DNA of 25,565 nucleotides from Trachelipus rathkii (taxonomy: Eukaryota > Arthropoda > Malacostraca > Isopoda > Trachelipodidae): assembly GCA_015478945.1 (NCBI GenBank), contig JABUQX010022883.1, forward strand, positions 65,001 to 90,565, written 5' to 3'. Every line of letters starts with the position of its first letter. Positions within the stretch are counted from its first letter, which is position 1. Under the pieces are notes generated by a model. The model was not told where the DNA came from and searched no databases. It saw only the letters and a list, made by a program, of their open reading frames with translations. The position numbers were made by a program, and so were the translations under genes. This document shows positions 1 through 10,218 of the stretch, piece after piece.

Positions 1-1305
1 TTCCAAGCCGGGATGATTTTCTCCACCTCACTCCACCACTATTACATCCGTTTACCCAAACCGATTATCTTCATTCTTTTCCACATGACCAAACCATCTC
101 AACGTACTTTTCATTTATTCTTCATTTACCCCTTTCTTCACACACACAACTCTCTAATACGTTTCATTCCCAATTTTATCAATTCTTCTACACCTAACAC
201 GACCCTTAAGATTCTCCATCTGAACACATTGTCTTTAAATCAATACCTCTTATTCCAGACTATAGTCTCACTACTATACATTAACACATGTAGCAACATA
301 CCCTCATGTAAGACCGTAGCTCACTCAAGACTTAGTCCCTTTACATCCACCAACGATTTAATTGCACCAGCCACCTTCCTGCTATTCACAACTTTCCTAC
401 TCTCTCTGCATCATCCATTCCCTTTTCATCCAACATTTATCCTAAATATTTAAACCTAAACACTTTTTCCAACTGCTCACCATCTAACATAACTTCACAC
501 CGAGGACTGTCCTCACTCACAACCATAACCTTACTCTTATCTACGTTTACTTTCAAAACCCCTCCTTTTTACACCACCCTAACCAAATTTCTACAATTCT
601 CTCAAAGTCTCTGTCAGATTCTCCACACAAACCAAATCACCGATATAATAGGTAGGAAACCTCCACTCTCTTCCATTCTCCATCATTCTAACACTATCCC
701 CTGCCACCCCACCTCTAATTCTTTCATAACCTCATCCATATGCAAATTGAATAGCCAAGGAGACATAAAACATCCCTGCCTCACCTCTGCTATTAATATT
801 AAAACCAATCACCTTCGACTCTAATTTATTCTTGCACACGCTTCACTATCGTTATACATACTTTTGATTTCATTTCAGAAGCTGTACTACCCAAACATAC
901 ATATATGACTAAACACCTGCCATTAGAGCTTCCCCTATTAATCCTATCGTACGGCCTGTTGCAAACCATAGAACCTTAAATAAAATTTATTCTTCTCCTC
1001 CCTCATTTTCCCATTCATTTGTTTCAATGAAAGATTTGATCCACAAATCCTCTACCATTACTAAACGCACTGTTTTTCACCAAATCAGTACTTCATCCCT
1101 CGACGCATTTTTTGGGCATAATACCATCATATATCTCCCTACAACACTCAATAAACTATACCTTTATAATACTACCAGTTACCTATAACACCTACCCTTT
1201 ATATAAGGGTACTATTATTGCTTTCCTCCAATCCCTTCTGAACTATACCCTCCATTAAAAGCTTTGTTAACACATTTATTCAAATCCAAATCAATTTACC
1301 ATCTC
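1..1305 (-). pseudogene. Decayed LINE (non-LTR retrotransposon), reverse transcriptase to C-terminus
   Basis: Read on the minus strand in shifting frames, this stretch gives the ordered blocks of a LINE reverse transcriptase. First is a VVPLYKG-like block and LLSVVG near 1150-1240, then NGRGFVDQIFSLKQMN near 1020-1065. Next come VRQGCFMSPWLFN near 745-790 and a degraded active-site region near 630-650. LKVNVDKSKVMVVSE follows near 505-560, then FKYLG near 440-455, and the C-terminal RWFGHVEK near 75-105. Many frameshifts and stops break it, so it cannot make a working protein. The element would copy itself by target-primed reverse transcription. Its 3' end lies beyond the window start, and its 5' side stops where the Penelope-like element begins. 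I recognise the general family, common in crustacean genomes, but cannot assign the clade. The plus-strand ORF at 13-453 is a shadow of it. Confidence 0.85.
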
Positions 1306-2345
1306 GCCTATATTACTTTTACTGGATTTGACGACAAAATTTATTCTTTTATTCCTCATATTTTTAAAATCACTTAATTAAAAAACTCTTTTTGACAGGG
1401 AATACAAAATTTCGTCATCTTATGTTAATTTTACAAAAGATCTTGATTTCCTGAAAACATTATTCCTGAAGAATGGGTTCCCAGGAATTTATAATTGACT
1501 TCAACTTTTTCGAAAATTACTTTCAGCAAAAATTTAAAGACAAACTCAGGCTAAATTAAACCAGCTCCTAAGGATATTTTGTATATGAGGTTGCCCTTCT
1601 GGGGAGGAAAAATCAGTTACAAAATTCGATGTAAAATTGATGTGGTTGTTTTAAAAACAAACTTTTCACAGTTTAAATTTAGATTTAGGATTTTTCGAGG
1701 AAAACAAAAATTTCGGAAAATATTGTTAAATTTAAAGTAAACTTCCCTTTACCTTTATGCCACAGTAATATTATTATTCCAAGTGAGGTGACTGCGATGC
1801 CATCCTACATAGGAAAGACAATACGAAGCCTTTCCACACGTATTGCTGAGCATAAAAGGTATTTCATTTAGAACTCTAGACCATTTTCATCATCCCCCCT
1901 ATTGAGGCTATAATGCTCATTCTCTTCAGGAAAACGACCATATACAGGATACGAATTTTTGAATATTGTCCCAAACTGAGGAACCCGATCTTCAGTTTTT
2001 AGAATCCTTGTATATTTGACATCTCAAACCGACCTTAATGAAAATCTAAGTTTTAACAGTCTTTAATACTTGAAGTGGAGGTTTTGTTTTAAATCATGAA
2101 CTCTAAACCACATATTATTGTAATAATTAATTTATCTATATTGTATATTTATTTCACTTTATATTATTTTAACTTTTTAATTTGTATTATTAATTCTATT
2201 TTAAAATTTATCATTATATTGTAAGTCTTGAAAATGGGAAAAAGGATTCTTACCCGAAACCTTAGTCGGTAATAATTAATTTAGATATTTATTTGCTATT
2301 TGGTTTTTTTTTATTATTTTTCTTTTTTTTTTATTAATTTCGTTA
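1305..2345 (+). pseudogene. Penelope-like element, 5'-truncated: RT thumb/linker plus GIY-YIG endonuclease
   Basis: Plus-strand translation with frameshifts gives FTGFDDKIYSFIPHIFKI near 1317-1370, KISSSYVNFTKDLDF near 1405-1450 and KTLFLKNGFP near 1453-1483. ILYMRLPFWGGK follows near 1575-1610. A GIY-YIG nuclease segment, SYIGKTIRSLSTRIAEHK, lies at about 1803-1857. Downstream are a degraded SP..A....S....DH region and a LESLYI..LKPTL block near 2005-2040. This order (end of RT, linker, GIY-YIG domain) is diagnostic of endonuclease-bearing Penelope-like elements, in which the nuclease nicks DNA for retrotransposition. The core RT is missing, which fits the frequent 5' truncation of this class. 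An AT-rich 3' UTR follows, with a GAAAATGGGAAAA...CCCGAAAC motif at 2231-2260 that resembles 3' tails of crustacean copies. Stops and shifts make it inactive. Confidence 0.85.
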
Positions 2346-2418
2346 TATATAAATATATATATATATATATTATATATATATATATACTTATATATAGATA
2401 TATATATATATATGAAAT

Positions 2419-2468
<50 letters not shown>

Positions 2469-2560
2469 GTTATATGTATATATATTGATATACTACTTTA
2501 TATATATATAATTTATATATATATACTATATATATAAAAATATAATCATATATATGTATA

Positions 2561-2600
<40 letters not shown>

Positions 2601-2656
2601 TGTATAAATATATATATATTATAATTATATATATATAATAATATATATATATATAT

Positions 2657-2713
<57 letters not shown>

Positions 2714-2760
2714 AATAATATATATATATATATTATGTATATATATATATATAATAAATA

Positions 2761-2810
<50 letters not shown>

Positions 2811-2817
2811 TATATAT

Positions 2818-2858
<41 letters not shown>

Positions 2859-2865
2859 ATAATGA
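2345..2865. repeat. (TA)n array, about 520 bp
   Basis: Nearly pure TA dinucleotides with short interruptions such as TATTATA. It begins directly after the 3' tail of the Penelope-like element. No coding content. Confidence 0.97.
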
Positions 2866-2954
2866 ATACCTTTAGTATTCGTAAATGAAAATTTATTTAG
2901 AATACATAAGAAATAATAATATCAATACGCAGAAAAATGTAAAAAAATATTGGC

Positions 2955-3122
2955 AAGCCAAAAATGCCAAAAGTACTTGCAAGTACTTTCAAATTTTTCA
3001 AGTACAAGAGCTGCAAGTACAAGGTACACTTGGTTTTTTTTTAGAAACTTCGTTACAAGTACAAGTACAAGTTATAGTAATAGTACAAGTACCAATACAA
3101 GTACAAGTACTGTGTACTTGAA
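2955..3122. repeat. Imperfect CAAGTA hexamer repeat
   Basis: Units of CAAGTA/ACAAGT recur in tandem, interspersed with the reverse orientation TACTTG. They include a perfect 14-bp palindrome, GTACTTGCAAGTAC, near 2971-2984. The overlapping short ORFs (QVQVQV and TSTSTS runs) are translations of the repeat and not genes. The block is enclosed by (TA)n arrays on both sides. It could be the subterminal repeats of a DNA transposon or a simple expanded hexamer; the sequence does not decide. Confidence 0.75.
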
Positions 3123-3144
3123 CCCAAGCCTGATATAAATAAAT

Positions 3145-3173
3145 ATATGATATATATATATATAATTATATAT

Positions 3174-3204
<31 letters not shown>

Positions 3205-3207
3205 TAC

Positions 3208-3271
<64 letters not shown>

Positions 3272-3282
3272 TATATATATTC
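3145..3282. repeat. (TA)n array
   Basis: TA dinucleotide array that ends at the 3' boundary of the minus-strand LINE that follows. Confidence 0.96.
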
Positions 3283-5437
3283 TTTAACAGAATTTACCAC
3301 ACTCACGGGCCTGAGCCTTTTCAAGGAGGGGGCAGGAAATAAAATACAGGAAAGCCACCCGAGCCCAAACCTAACGCAAATCTCTCAGGGAGCGCAGACG
3401 TGGGTTTTAAAGAGAGGAAAATTTAAATACAGTAGGAAAAAACAGAAGATGGCAAAAAGTTCCACAGAAGAGAAGTGTCTAGAATGGAAGGAAACACCAC
3501 AACGAACGAGTCTGGGATTTCCAATACTCACGCAAATTCATGCGAGAGCATTGGCACCCCTTGTATTGCGAGGGCGACGCAATGGAGGGGGAATGCGAGT
3601 GGCCAACTCCTCTGAGCATCTACCGTTGTAGTACCTATAGAAAAGAGATAGTGCGCCAACGTCACGTCGCAGAGAAAGAGGGCCAAGAGAGTTTGAAAGT
3701 AAGGGGTTAGTTAATAAGTCTCTTAGCTTTAGACTCAAACTCAATGCATAAGGTTGGTGGAATAGGAACCTCCCTAAATGTGGGAACAGTACTCACAAAC
3801 AAGGGCGAAATAACGGCCCTTATAGAAACCTGGAGTACGCTGTGCAGAAGAAAAATAGTTATACAACCTAAACAGAACCCTCAGATTCTTTTGAGGCCAC
3901 TGTTGCAACGATAGAAATTGAGGTTTCCAAGAAATTTTTTGTCTGTTGGTCAGAACAAGACTATGTATGTTGTCAAAAGGTGTGTGACGTTAGAACCGTC
4001 GAAAAAAATAGGAAAAGTTAGGAGGTGTTTTTGAGAGGGAAGATGTAAAGTAGTGAGTTTCAAAGAGTGAATTTCACAAGCGTTTGTCGCGGCCCACCGA
4101 GGAAATCCCATCCAGGTTCGGCAAGGAATAGGAATTCGGAAAGCTGAAGACGAGAGCAATTCTAGATGCAAAAGATGGAGCAGATTTGAAATGAGTTGAG
4201 GGATGAAGAGTTGAAATATCGTCATAAGAGTGAATTGAGTTAGAAGTATAGCTGATGAGATCGTTCATGTAATGTAACAATAAAGTTGGAGAAAGAACAG
4301 AATCCTGGGGAACACACAACTAACAGGAAAGGAGAAAGAATGCTCTCCATCAACAAGCGATGAAATGGAGCGATCAAAGATAAAACTTGGCAAGAGTTAG
4401 CAAAGAGAAGGAGGAAATCCAAAGCCGAAGTGGAGCTTAGGTAGTAGCGACGCATGCCATTACGTCGATCAAAAGCCTTTTTGATTATATCGACGCTCGC
4501 GCCTCCCCATAGTCCCTAAGGGCAGAAGACCATTAAATCAGTTACATAGGAAAGTATGTCACCAGTTGACCTCGAGCTTCGAAAACCATATTGATGAACT
4601 GAAAGAAGGGAATCGGACTCCAATGATCTGGGAAATGAGAGTATGAAGAGTTTCAAAGTTTTAGATAGAATACAAGTGGAGCTATAATGCGAATATTTGA
4701 AGGGTCAGAGCGACTACCTTTTTTCGGAATTGACTGGACATATGCGCGCTTCCAGCACTGAGGAAATGTATTTGTATTAAGGCATAGAGAGTAGAGCTGA
4801 ACGGGAGGGGGCAGCTCGGAAGCACACTCTTAAAAACCGGGGAGGGAATGCATTCCGGGCACTAGCTTCCTGACACTCATAGATCTCAGAATCCCATGCA
4901 CCGCTCATGCGGTAATCGCGGGGAAAAGAGGCAAGGAAAACCTGAGAGGAGAGAAGCAGGGGAGGAGGGATGCCGGAATCGTCCAGGGTAGAATTAGAGG
5001 CAAAAAGGAGGCCGAAGAGATTAGCCTTTTCAGTAGCAGAGTTAGTTACAGAACCGTCAGAGCGAATAAGGTGAGGAAGGCAGATTTACAAAGTTGTTAG
5101 AGATGTTTTTTGGCAATGAGAGCCAGAAAATTTTTTATCAGTAGGATAGCCAAGTAGGTTGTCGCACTTTTTTTTTAGTAAAAGCGCGCTTAGCCTGTCG
5201 AATAATAGCTCTTGCAACGATTCCGAGCCAGAATGGAAATTAGTTAAGAGTGATTAGGAGAACGAGATTTTCTATGCCGATAGCAAACGTCTCTCTCCTG
5301 AGGGGGGGGGGGGGTATGGAGCGAGAACATTCCCCATCAAACCATTGGATTTTTGTGGAGAAAAGATTTTACGTTGAAGATGGAAATGAACCCCGCTCAT
5401 TACCCTCCGACGATTACGCGCTCCTACCTTTCAGCGG

Positions 5438-5440
<3 letters not shown>
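3283..5440 (-). pseudogene. Decayed LINE, endonuclease end through RT to C-terminus and 3' UTR
   Basis: The minus-strand translation runs colinearly with a LINE ORF2. From high to low coordinates it shows IQWFDGECSRSI (about 5310-5350) and CDNLLGYPTDKKF (about 5120-5170). Next are IRSDGSVTNSATEKANLFGLL (about 5010-5075), KKGSRSDPSNIR (about 4695-4730) and VHQYGFRSSRSTG (about 4560-4600). SVLSPT lies near 4290-4310, followed by an SYDDISTLH remnant of the catalytic YADD box near 4210-4235. The C-terminal RRDVGALSLFYRYYNGRC lies at about 3620-3670. Several frameshifts and stops are present. The deleted alanine and disturbed spacing at the YADD box mean the RT would be inactive even if the frame were intact. 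Both ends touch (TA)n arrays. The clade is not assigned; it differs from the LINE at the window start. Short ORFs at 3538-4455 on the minus strand are pieces of this element. Confidence 0.88.
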
Positions 5441-5485
<45 letters not shown>

Positions 5486-5556
5486 ATATATATATATATA
5501 TATATATTAGTATTATTATATATATTATATTATATATATATATATTATATATATAT
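5441..5556. repeat. (TA)n array
   Basis: TA dinucleotides lie immediately upstream of the recognisable part of the preceding LINE. The ORFs running through it (IYIYI) are artefacts. Confidence 0.96.
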
Positions 5557-6292
5557 GTTTGGCTCTCTTAATGTATAAAGGTTTTTCATGAAAACTCAAG
5601 AGCTCTCAGGGGACGAGTCAAAATATCTAAACTGCATATAAATCCATTGTGATTGGTCCTCGACGGCCTAAAATAGAGTTGCTAAGAGCTTGAGGCTTGA
5701 GAAATCCGGAGACTCAAGGTGTGAGAAACGAGATGCCATGACAATAGTATGTTGGCTCTGTCATCGGCAAAAAACGTATATTATAAATGGAGTTGGATTT
5801 AAAATGATAAATTGATTTTTAAAGTTTAAACATTTATTCTTAAATAACATTTAGTTGACTCAATTTGTGATATTGTAAACTAGATAATAGAAGTGCTTAA
5901 TAATGACATAAACCGTGCTGAGTTTTGTTATTCCAATACTATCTTACTAATTGCTATTTCAAGGTGATTCTCTTAATAGGGCCATTAATATTATAGAGAT
6001 TAGTCTTTGTATAAAGTATTTTGATGAACCCCGAGTGACCAAACTCCCCTTTAGTCCTTCTGATCTGGGGGGGGGGAGCGTATAGCAACTAAAATAAGTG
6101 GTGATTGAATAGCGAAGAATAAATAGCGTGAAGAATCCCGTTATTTTAAAAGTCGTTAGCCGTTCGAAAAGAGCGCCATTTTCAGCTAATATCACCGGTC
6201 AAAAAAAATAATTAAAAAAAGATAAATAAACATGCTGGAGAAAAAGAAGAGCCTTTGTTAAAATGCTCACCCATTAAAAAAGATCTCCCTGA
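5557..6292. other. Unassigned AT-rich stretch upstream of the Gypsy gag
   Basis: No convincing coding signal on either strand. It contains a run of ten G at 6067-6076. It might hold the rest of the minus-strand LINE near 5560-5770, or the 5' leader or LTR of the Gypsy-type element near 5900-6290. I could not find an LTR pair, a polypurine tract or a primer-binding site to support the latter. The minus-strand ORF at 5959-6195 resembles nothing I know. Confidence 0.4.
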
Positions 6293-7504
6293 TTCAAGAC
6301 CACGAGAGGTAGGGGAAAGTCCAGTACTACCCCAAAAACATCCGCGAAAACTTCGACCGTTTCTATTGCTTCCCCCAAATCTCTACTTAGGAGAGAAGAA
6401 AACTCAAATTCGGATGGGGAGGGAAGTCGGGAACTGCATACCCCACTTCGAACAAGATCTGTTACCCCCACAATTTCTCCCCCCTTGGTGGAAACTCCAC
6501 GAACCAGTCTGCCTATCGGTGCCATACCAAAGTTAGATGTGCGGAAAATAATTAGATGGTTACACACGACTATAACTGTATTTAAACTGAATGGGATAGG
6601 CGATCCGAAAGAACGCGTGAGAACATTAGCCTCCGTCTTCCCCCATGATATCGTAGCGATCATCAGGTTCCCCTTGGGAGAAGATTGCTTCCAAAAGTTA
6701 ATTAAGGCTATAGAAGAAGCTAATGCACCCAATCTGCTCAATCAAGTCAGAGAGATTTTCAAAAACGGAAGAAAAAAAGAACTCCCTTCAGCTTACTTAG
6801 AGAGAGTTCGAGATGTTATGGGTAGAATAGGATTTGATCTTCTAGCGGAAAACAGTGCGCCTTTCGTTCACGATTTGTTTATTAATAAACTACCATCTCG
6901 CATCCAAGAAAGTTTAATGACGTTGGCAGACGATAGCAGTCTTAAAAAAATAACGAAAGTAGCAGATAATTTATATAACAACTTTTATAGGAACGACTAC
7001 GAAACCCCATATGAGCGAAGGGGGAGAGAATATTGGGGGGCAGTAAATCATCTGCAAGAAGAACCTTGTCCGTCTCGAGAAGAAGGAAGAATCTATGGAA
7101 GGAGTCAAAATACAAACGATAACCACAACCATCCGGTTTTAGAAGAGGCTAATGTAAACAAAGAATTCTTTCGAGAGATTAAACGACTGCTTAAAACTCT
7201 CACCAAGGTCGCGGGACAGCTCAGTAAAGCCGCCAAACCGACTCATAAAAAAGAGCAACCACCCTCTCAAAATAGAAGAAATGCTCCTAGAGAACGTAGA
7301 CAAGGCAACGCTGCGAGTGCGGAACTGTTATGGAAATTGTGTAAACCCCATGCGAGATTCCTACATCGAAGCTACACAGGTCACTCGGAATTTTGCCCGA
7401 TGTACGCCTTAATATACCCGCCAACAAGAGAAAGTCATCCAGCCCCTACGTCAAACCCCCAAAGGAGGCAGGGGAACGCAACAGATCCCCCCCACAGGAG
7501 TTAG
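6293..7504 (+). CDS. gag: Gag-like protein of a Ty3/Gypsy-type LTR retrotransposon (remnant)
   Basis: The frame is open for about 403 codons after a TGA at 6290-6292 and has no early in-frame ATG, so the original start is lost or lies upstream. The N-terminal 60-65 residues are basic and rich in Ser, Thr and Pro. A helical capsid-like region follows, starting around AIPKLDVRKIIRWL. It includes a PSAYLERVRDVMGRIG-type segment and FVHDLFINKLPSRIQESL, the arrangement seen in Gypsy gag p24-like domains (LP..Q..L before a helical A/D-rich stretch). The C-terminal third is basic and hydrophilic. No intact CCHC zinc knuckle is present; a Cys/His-poor segment near 7330-7400 may be its decayed or alternative counterpart. 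In a live element the protein would form the particle shell. A protease coding segment follows in another frame. The antisense ORF 6274-6741 is a shadow. Confidence 0.7.
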   Translation, partial: FKTTRGRGKSSTTPKTSAKTSTVSIASPKSLLRREENSNSDGEGSRELHTPLRTRSVTPTISPPLVETPRTSLPIGAIPKLDVRKIIRWLHTTITVFKLNGIGDPKERVRTLASVFPHDIVAIIRFPLGEDCFQKLIKAIEEANAPNLLNQVREIFKNGRKKELPSAYLERVRDVMGRIGFDLLAENSAPFVHDLFINKLPSRIQESLMTLADDSSLKKITKVADNLYNNFYRNDYETPYERRGREYWGAVNHLQEEPCPSREEGRIYGRSQNTNDNHNHPVLEEANVNKEFFREIKRLLKTLTKVAGQLSKAAKPTHKKEQPPSQNRRNAPRERRQGNAASAELLWKLCKPHARFLHRSYTGHSEFCPMYALIYPPTRESHPAPTSNPQRRQGNATDPPHRS

Positions 7505-8493
7505 GGGGGAGGTAAATATTTTAAATGAATAGGATCGTATTTTTAGTTCTGGAGAGTTAGCTATAGGAAACAATTCCCATAGGTTAATGAGTGATAAAAA
7601 TAATTGGCACTATAATGGGAATAGTTATAATAATGATAATAATATTAATAATAATAATGATTATAGTAGTAATAGTAATTTAGCTTTGAATAATTTTAAA
7701 GGTACTGAGCAAAGAGCTCAATAGCATGTACAAGGAGGTTATCCTCCTTCCAACGAGCCTCTGAATGTTCCGATTATTGATAGGAGTATCGATGTGACCC
7801 ATACGATACCAATGCTTGCCTCTAACGGTGCCGAAAATCTGGTAGTTACGGAAGCTCCGATAGGAGAAATTCCTGTTATAAATAATATTAATGGAGCAAA
7901 TAATGTAGGAAATTATAAACTTTATACTATTGTTGATAAAATATCAAAAAAAATCTTTATTATCGATTCAGGTAGTGAATTGAATTTGATAAATATAGAT
8001 GGGGATGATAGTATATCGATTGTCGGTCAAATGCTAACGATACTGTATTTGATATCTATTCCCGCGAAAATATTACGCTTGATTTAGGTTTAAAAAGAAG
8101 ATATACTGTGGAATTTCTGACTACTAAATTACCAATTTGAATTTTGGGAATGCCCTTTTTGAAATTATTTGGTTTCAATAATAATTTTGAATTAGACACT
8201 CAGAGCCACGAATGTATTAATTTATATTATAATACGATTTGTAAGGATAAGGCTTTCATTCACACACTCTCTCAATTTTTCTCTGCTGTAGTTTCTAATT
8301 AACTTTTTAGTGATATACCAATAATTAATAATCTTGTAAATGAATATAACGTTTATTTGTAAATTCCTATTTGCCCGAAAATTTTAAACTGCGTGAAACC
8401 CAACTCATAGTTTGGTCAGACTTGTTCGAAGAATACGGGGGAGAGGGGAACAAGGAGGCGAAACTTAAGAGGAGAAATGGAGGGGATACATTT

Positions 8494-8497
<4 letters not shown>
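7505..8497 (+). pseudogene. Gypsy-type pol start: Asn-rich linker and retropepsin-like protease, frameshifted and truncated
   Basis: In the frame one base ahead of gag, an Asn-rich linker (7590-7690, low-complexity AAT/GAT repeats) is followed by an open segment at 7794-8087. This segment contains IFIIDSGSELNLI near 7950-7990, matching the retropepsin active site D-S/T-G, here DSG. After a frameshift near 8020-8040 the match continues in another frame with ITLDLGLKRRYTVEFLTTKL, then ILGMPFLKLFGF near 8140-8175. That last block corresponds to the conserved ILG..FL block at the protease C-terminus, and an amber/opal-type stop interrupts it. Reverse transcriptase, RNase H and integrase are absent, because the element stops in a (TA)n array at 8498. 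Cleavage of the polyprotein would be its normal role. Stops in the linker and the frameshift show that it is dead. Confidence 0.75.
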
Positions 8498-8528
<31 letters not shown>

Positions 8529-8672
8529 CATATATATATATATATACTATATATAATATATATATAATATATATATAGATAATATATATATATATATACT
8601 AAGTATATATATACTATATATAGTATATAATATATATTATTACTATATATATATATACTATATATATATATG
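8498..8672. repeat. (TA)n array
   Basis: TA array with ACTATA interruptions. It cuts off the Gypsy-type element before its RT. Confidence 0.96.
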
Positions 8673-8866
8673 TAGGTCAGTGGGACTACCCTTTAAAAGA
8701 GTTACATGAAAAAGATCAATGATGTCGGAAATCGCCGAGCGCTCTCGTGGCAACCCGCTGCAGTGTCACGTGTTGCTAAAACCCATAATTAGAAGAGCGC
8801 ATAAAGTTGCCAAACGCTGCATTTTAACATTTTTAATTTTAATTTTAATTTTATTTTATTTTATTT
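8673..8866. other. Unique spacer ending in a T-rich TTTTAA/TTTTA simple repeat
   Basis: About 150 bp of mixed sequence with no gene, then a (TTTTAA)n-(TTTTA)n tract at about 8828-8866. This tract forms the insertion context of the inverted-repeat element that follows. Confidence 0.6.
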
Positions 8867-8871
8867 TTTAA

Positions 8872-8943
8872 GGGGTTCGAGCCGACGGCGGGACAGAGGG
8901 GGACGAAGTCTCCAAGTCGTCCCCCGCTGAGGCCGAGAGACGC
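8872..8943 (+). repeat. Left terminal inverted repeat
   Basis: GC-rich arm starting GGGGTTCGAGCCGACGG and pairing with 9380-9452. It contains a GGTTCGAGCC string that resembles a tRNA B box, but its inverted partner argues against a SINE origin. Confidence 0.75.
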
Positions 8944-9379
8944 CTGATCCTTCATCGTTCGCGCATTTGTAATCTTGGTATTAACTTTAGTTAAGAAAAA
9001 AATGTTTTTGGTCAACTCTGAGCTCTATTGCCTTGAAATAATCGAAAAAAATTGATTACATCGTTCGTTCGATATATATCGGTTAACTTTCTTTTAAAGG
9101 AAAAGTTCCGGTCAGCGTCCTGAAAGCAACCTGCAAGTAACTAAAAAACTATAACAGCTAGGAAAATAAATAGAATTTTAATTATATTAAGAGACAGTTT
9201 TATCGATGAAATTAAAAAAAAATAACGCTTTTGAAAAATTTAAAATTGCTAAAAATGTTGGAAAACTGTATGATAATTATCGTTTTTGTGAAGTACGAAG
9301 GAGCGCCATAGTTTCCAAAAGTTGATTTTTTTTAACTAAACCGATACTCCAAGGGTAAACAAAAAGATGGACCGAGTCG

Positions 9380-9452
9380 GGATTTCTCGGCCTACCGGGG
9401 GACGACGTGGGGGATTTCGTCCCCCCCTCTGTCCCACCGTCGGCTCGAACCC
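9380..9452 (-). repeat. Right terminal inverted repeat
   Basis: Reverse-complement partner of the left arm, ending CGTCGGCTCGAACCC. A short ORF (9367-9567) crosses it and is not considered a gene. Confidence 0.75.
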
Positions 9453-9457
9453 TTTAA

Positions 9458-9733
9458 AAAAAACATTTTCTCCAGAGCATAATAAAAAAAAACAATATTT
9501 GGTAACTCTTCTCTCGTACTACTGCAGAAATGAAGGTTCTCAGAGGTACGCTGCAGACCTAAGATGATATAATATTAAGGTGTTATTAAGTAAATATTAG
9601 ACATAAAATACATCTTTTTTTTAAGTTTTCATCAATGAGATTCTTGCTGAATCAAAAATGTTATTTATTTTCCTGTAGCTGTTTAAGTTTTTTTAGTTAA
9701 CCTGCATGTTGTTTCGGGTCTGATATATCACTA
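9458..9733. other. AT-rich spacer without recognisable feature
   Basis: Poly-A/T rich and with no coding signal. CTGCAGAAATGAAG near 9522 and GCTGCAGACC near 9550 are ordinary short words. Confidence 0.5.
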
Positions 9734-9897
9734 TATATACTTATATATATATATAATATTATATATATTATATATACTATGTCATATATATATATGACTA
9801 TATATAGATATATATATATATATATATATTATAATATTTATATATATATATATAATTATATATATATACTATAAGTATATTATATATATATAGAATA

Positions 9898-9929
<32 letters not shown>

Positions 9930-10066
9930 AGTATTATATATTATTATATTATAAAGTATATTTATATATACTTATATTTATAGTAGATATAATATATATA
10001 TATATATCATAAATATATATAAATAGTATGATATATTGTGTGTGTGGTGTGTGTGTGTGTGTGTGT
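9734..10066. repeat. (TA)n array followed by (GT)n microsatellite
   Basis: Interrupted TA array to about 10035, then a GT tract at about 10036-10066. Confidence 0.95.
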
Positions 10067-10116
10067 AAGCGAAAGTGTAAGTGTGTATAAGTTTTGTTCA
10101 TTGGTTTGTCTGATAG

Positions 10117-10142
10117 TTAGGTTAGGTTAGTTACGTAACCTA
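10117..10142. repeat. Short TTAGG run merging into a palindrome
   Basis: TTAGGTTAGGTTAG (10117-10130) is 2.8 units of the arthropod telomere pentamer. It runs into TAGGTTAGTTACGTAACCTA, an imperfect palindrome whose arms are GGTTA and TAACC. It is far too short to be called a telomere. Confidence 0.5.
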
Positions 10143-10218
10143 CAATACGAATTGCGATAGGTAGCAGAAGTCTTGATTGAGGTGGATGTAAAAAAAGTCT
10201 ACATTGAGCACCTAAAAA

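Larger units (their letters stand above)
8867..9457. mobile_element. Candidate non-autonomous inverted-repeat element (MITE/foldback), 581 bp with TTTAA duplication
   Basis: The segment 8872-8943 and the reverse complement of 9380-9452 are near-identical GC-rich inverted repeats. They share GGGTTCGAGCCGACGG, then GGGACAGAGGGGG, then GTCGTCCCCC and AGGCCGAGA, with small indels. Similarity appears to continue inward more weakly (GTTTAGTTAA-like blocks near 8975-9030 and 9295-9345). The outermost bases are flanked by the same 5-mer, TTTAA, at 8867-8871 and 9453-9457, as expected for a target-site duplication. The interior is AT-rich and has no ORF, so an autonomous relative would have to supply transposase. 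The superfamily is not assigned. A TTAA duplication with one extra base is an alternative reading. Confidence 0.7.

Noticed and set aside
13..453. 146-codon plus-strand ORF
   Set aside because: The minus strand here carries LINE C-terminal motifs (FKYLG, RWFGHVEK), and the plus ORF has a low-complexity composition.
6255..6536. 93-codon ORF as gag N-terminus
   Set aside because: It is in a different frame from the gag ORF and runs out of frame through gag sequence. The gag frame itself is open back to 6293.
6274..6741. 155-codon ORF on the minus strand
   Set aside because: It is antisense to the gag-like ORF, has no recognisable motif, and the plus-strand frame carries the family resemblance.
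8872..8943. tRNA-derived SINE head (GGTTCGAGCC as B box)
   Set aside because: The same sequence occurs inverted at 9380-9452 with a flanking target duplication, which fits a DNA-type inverted-repeat element better.
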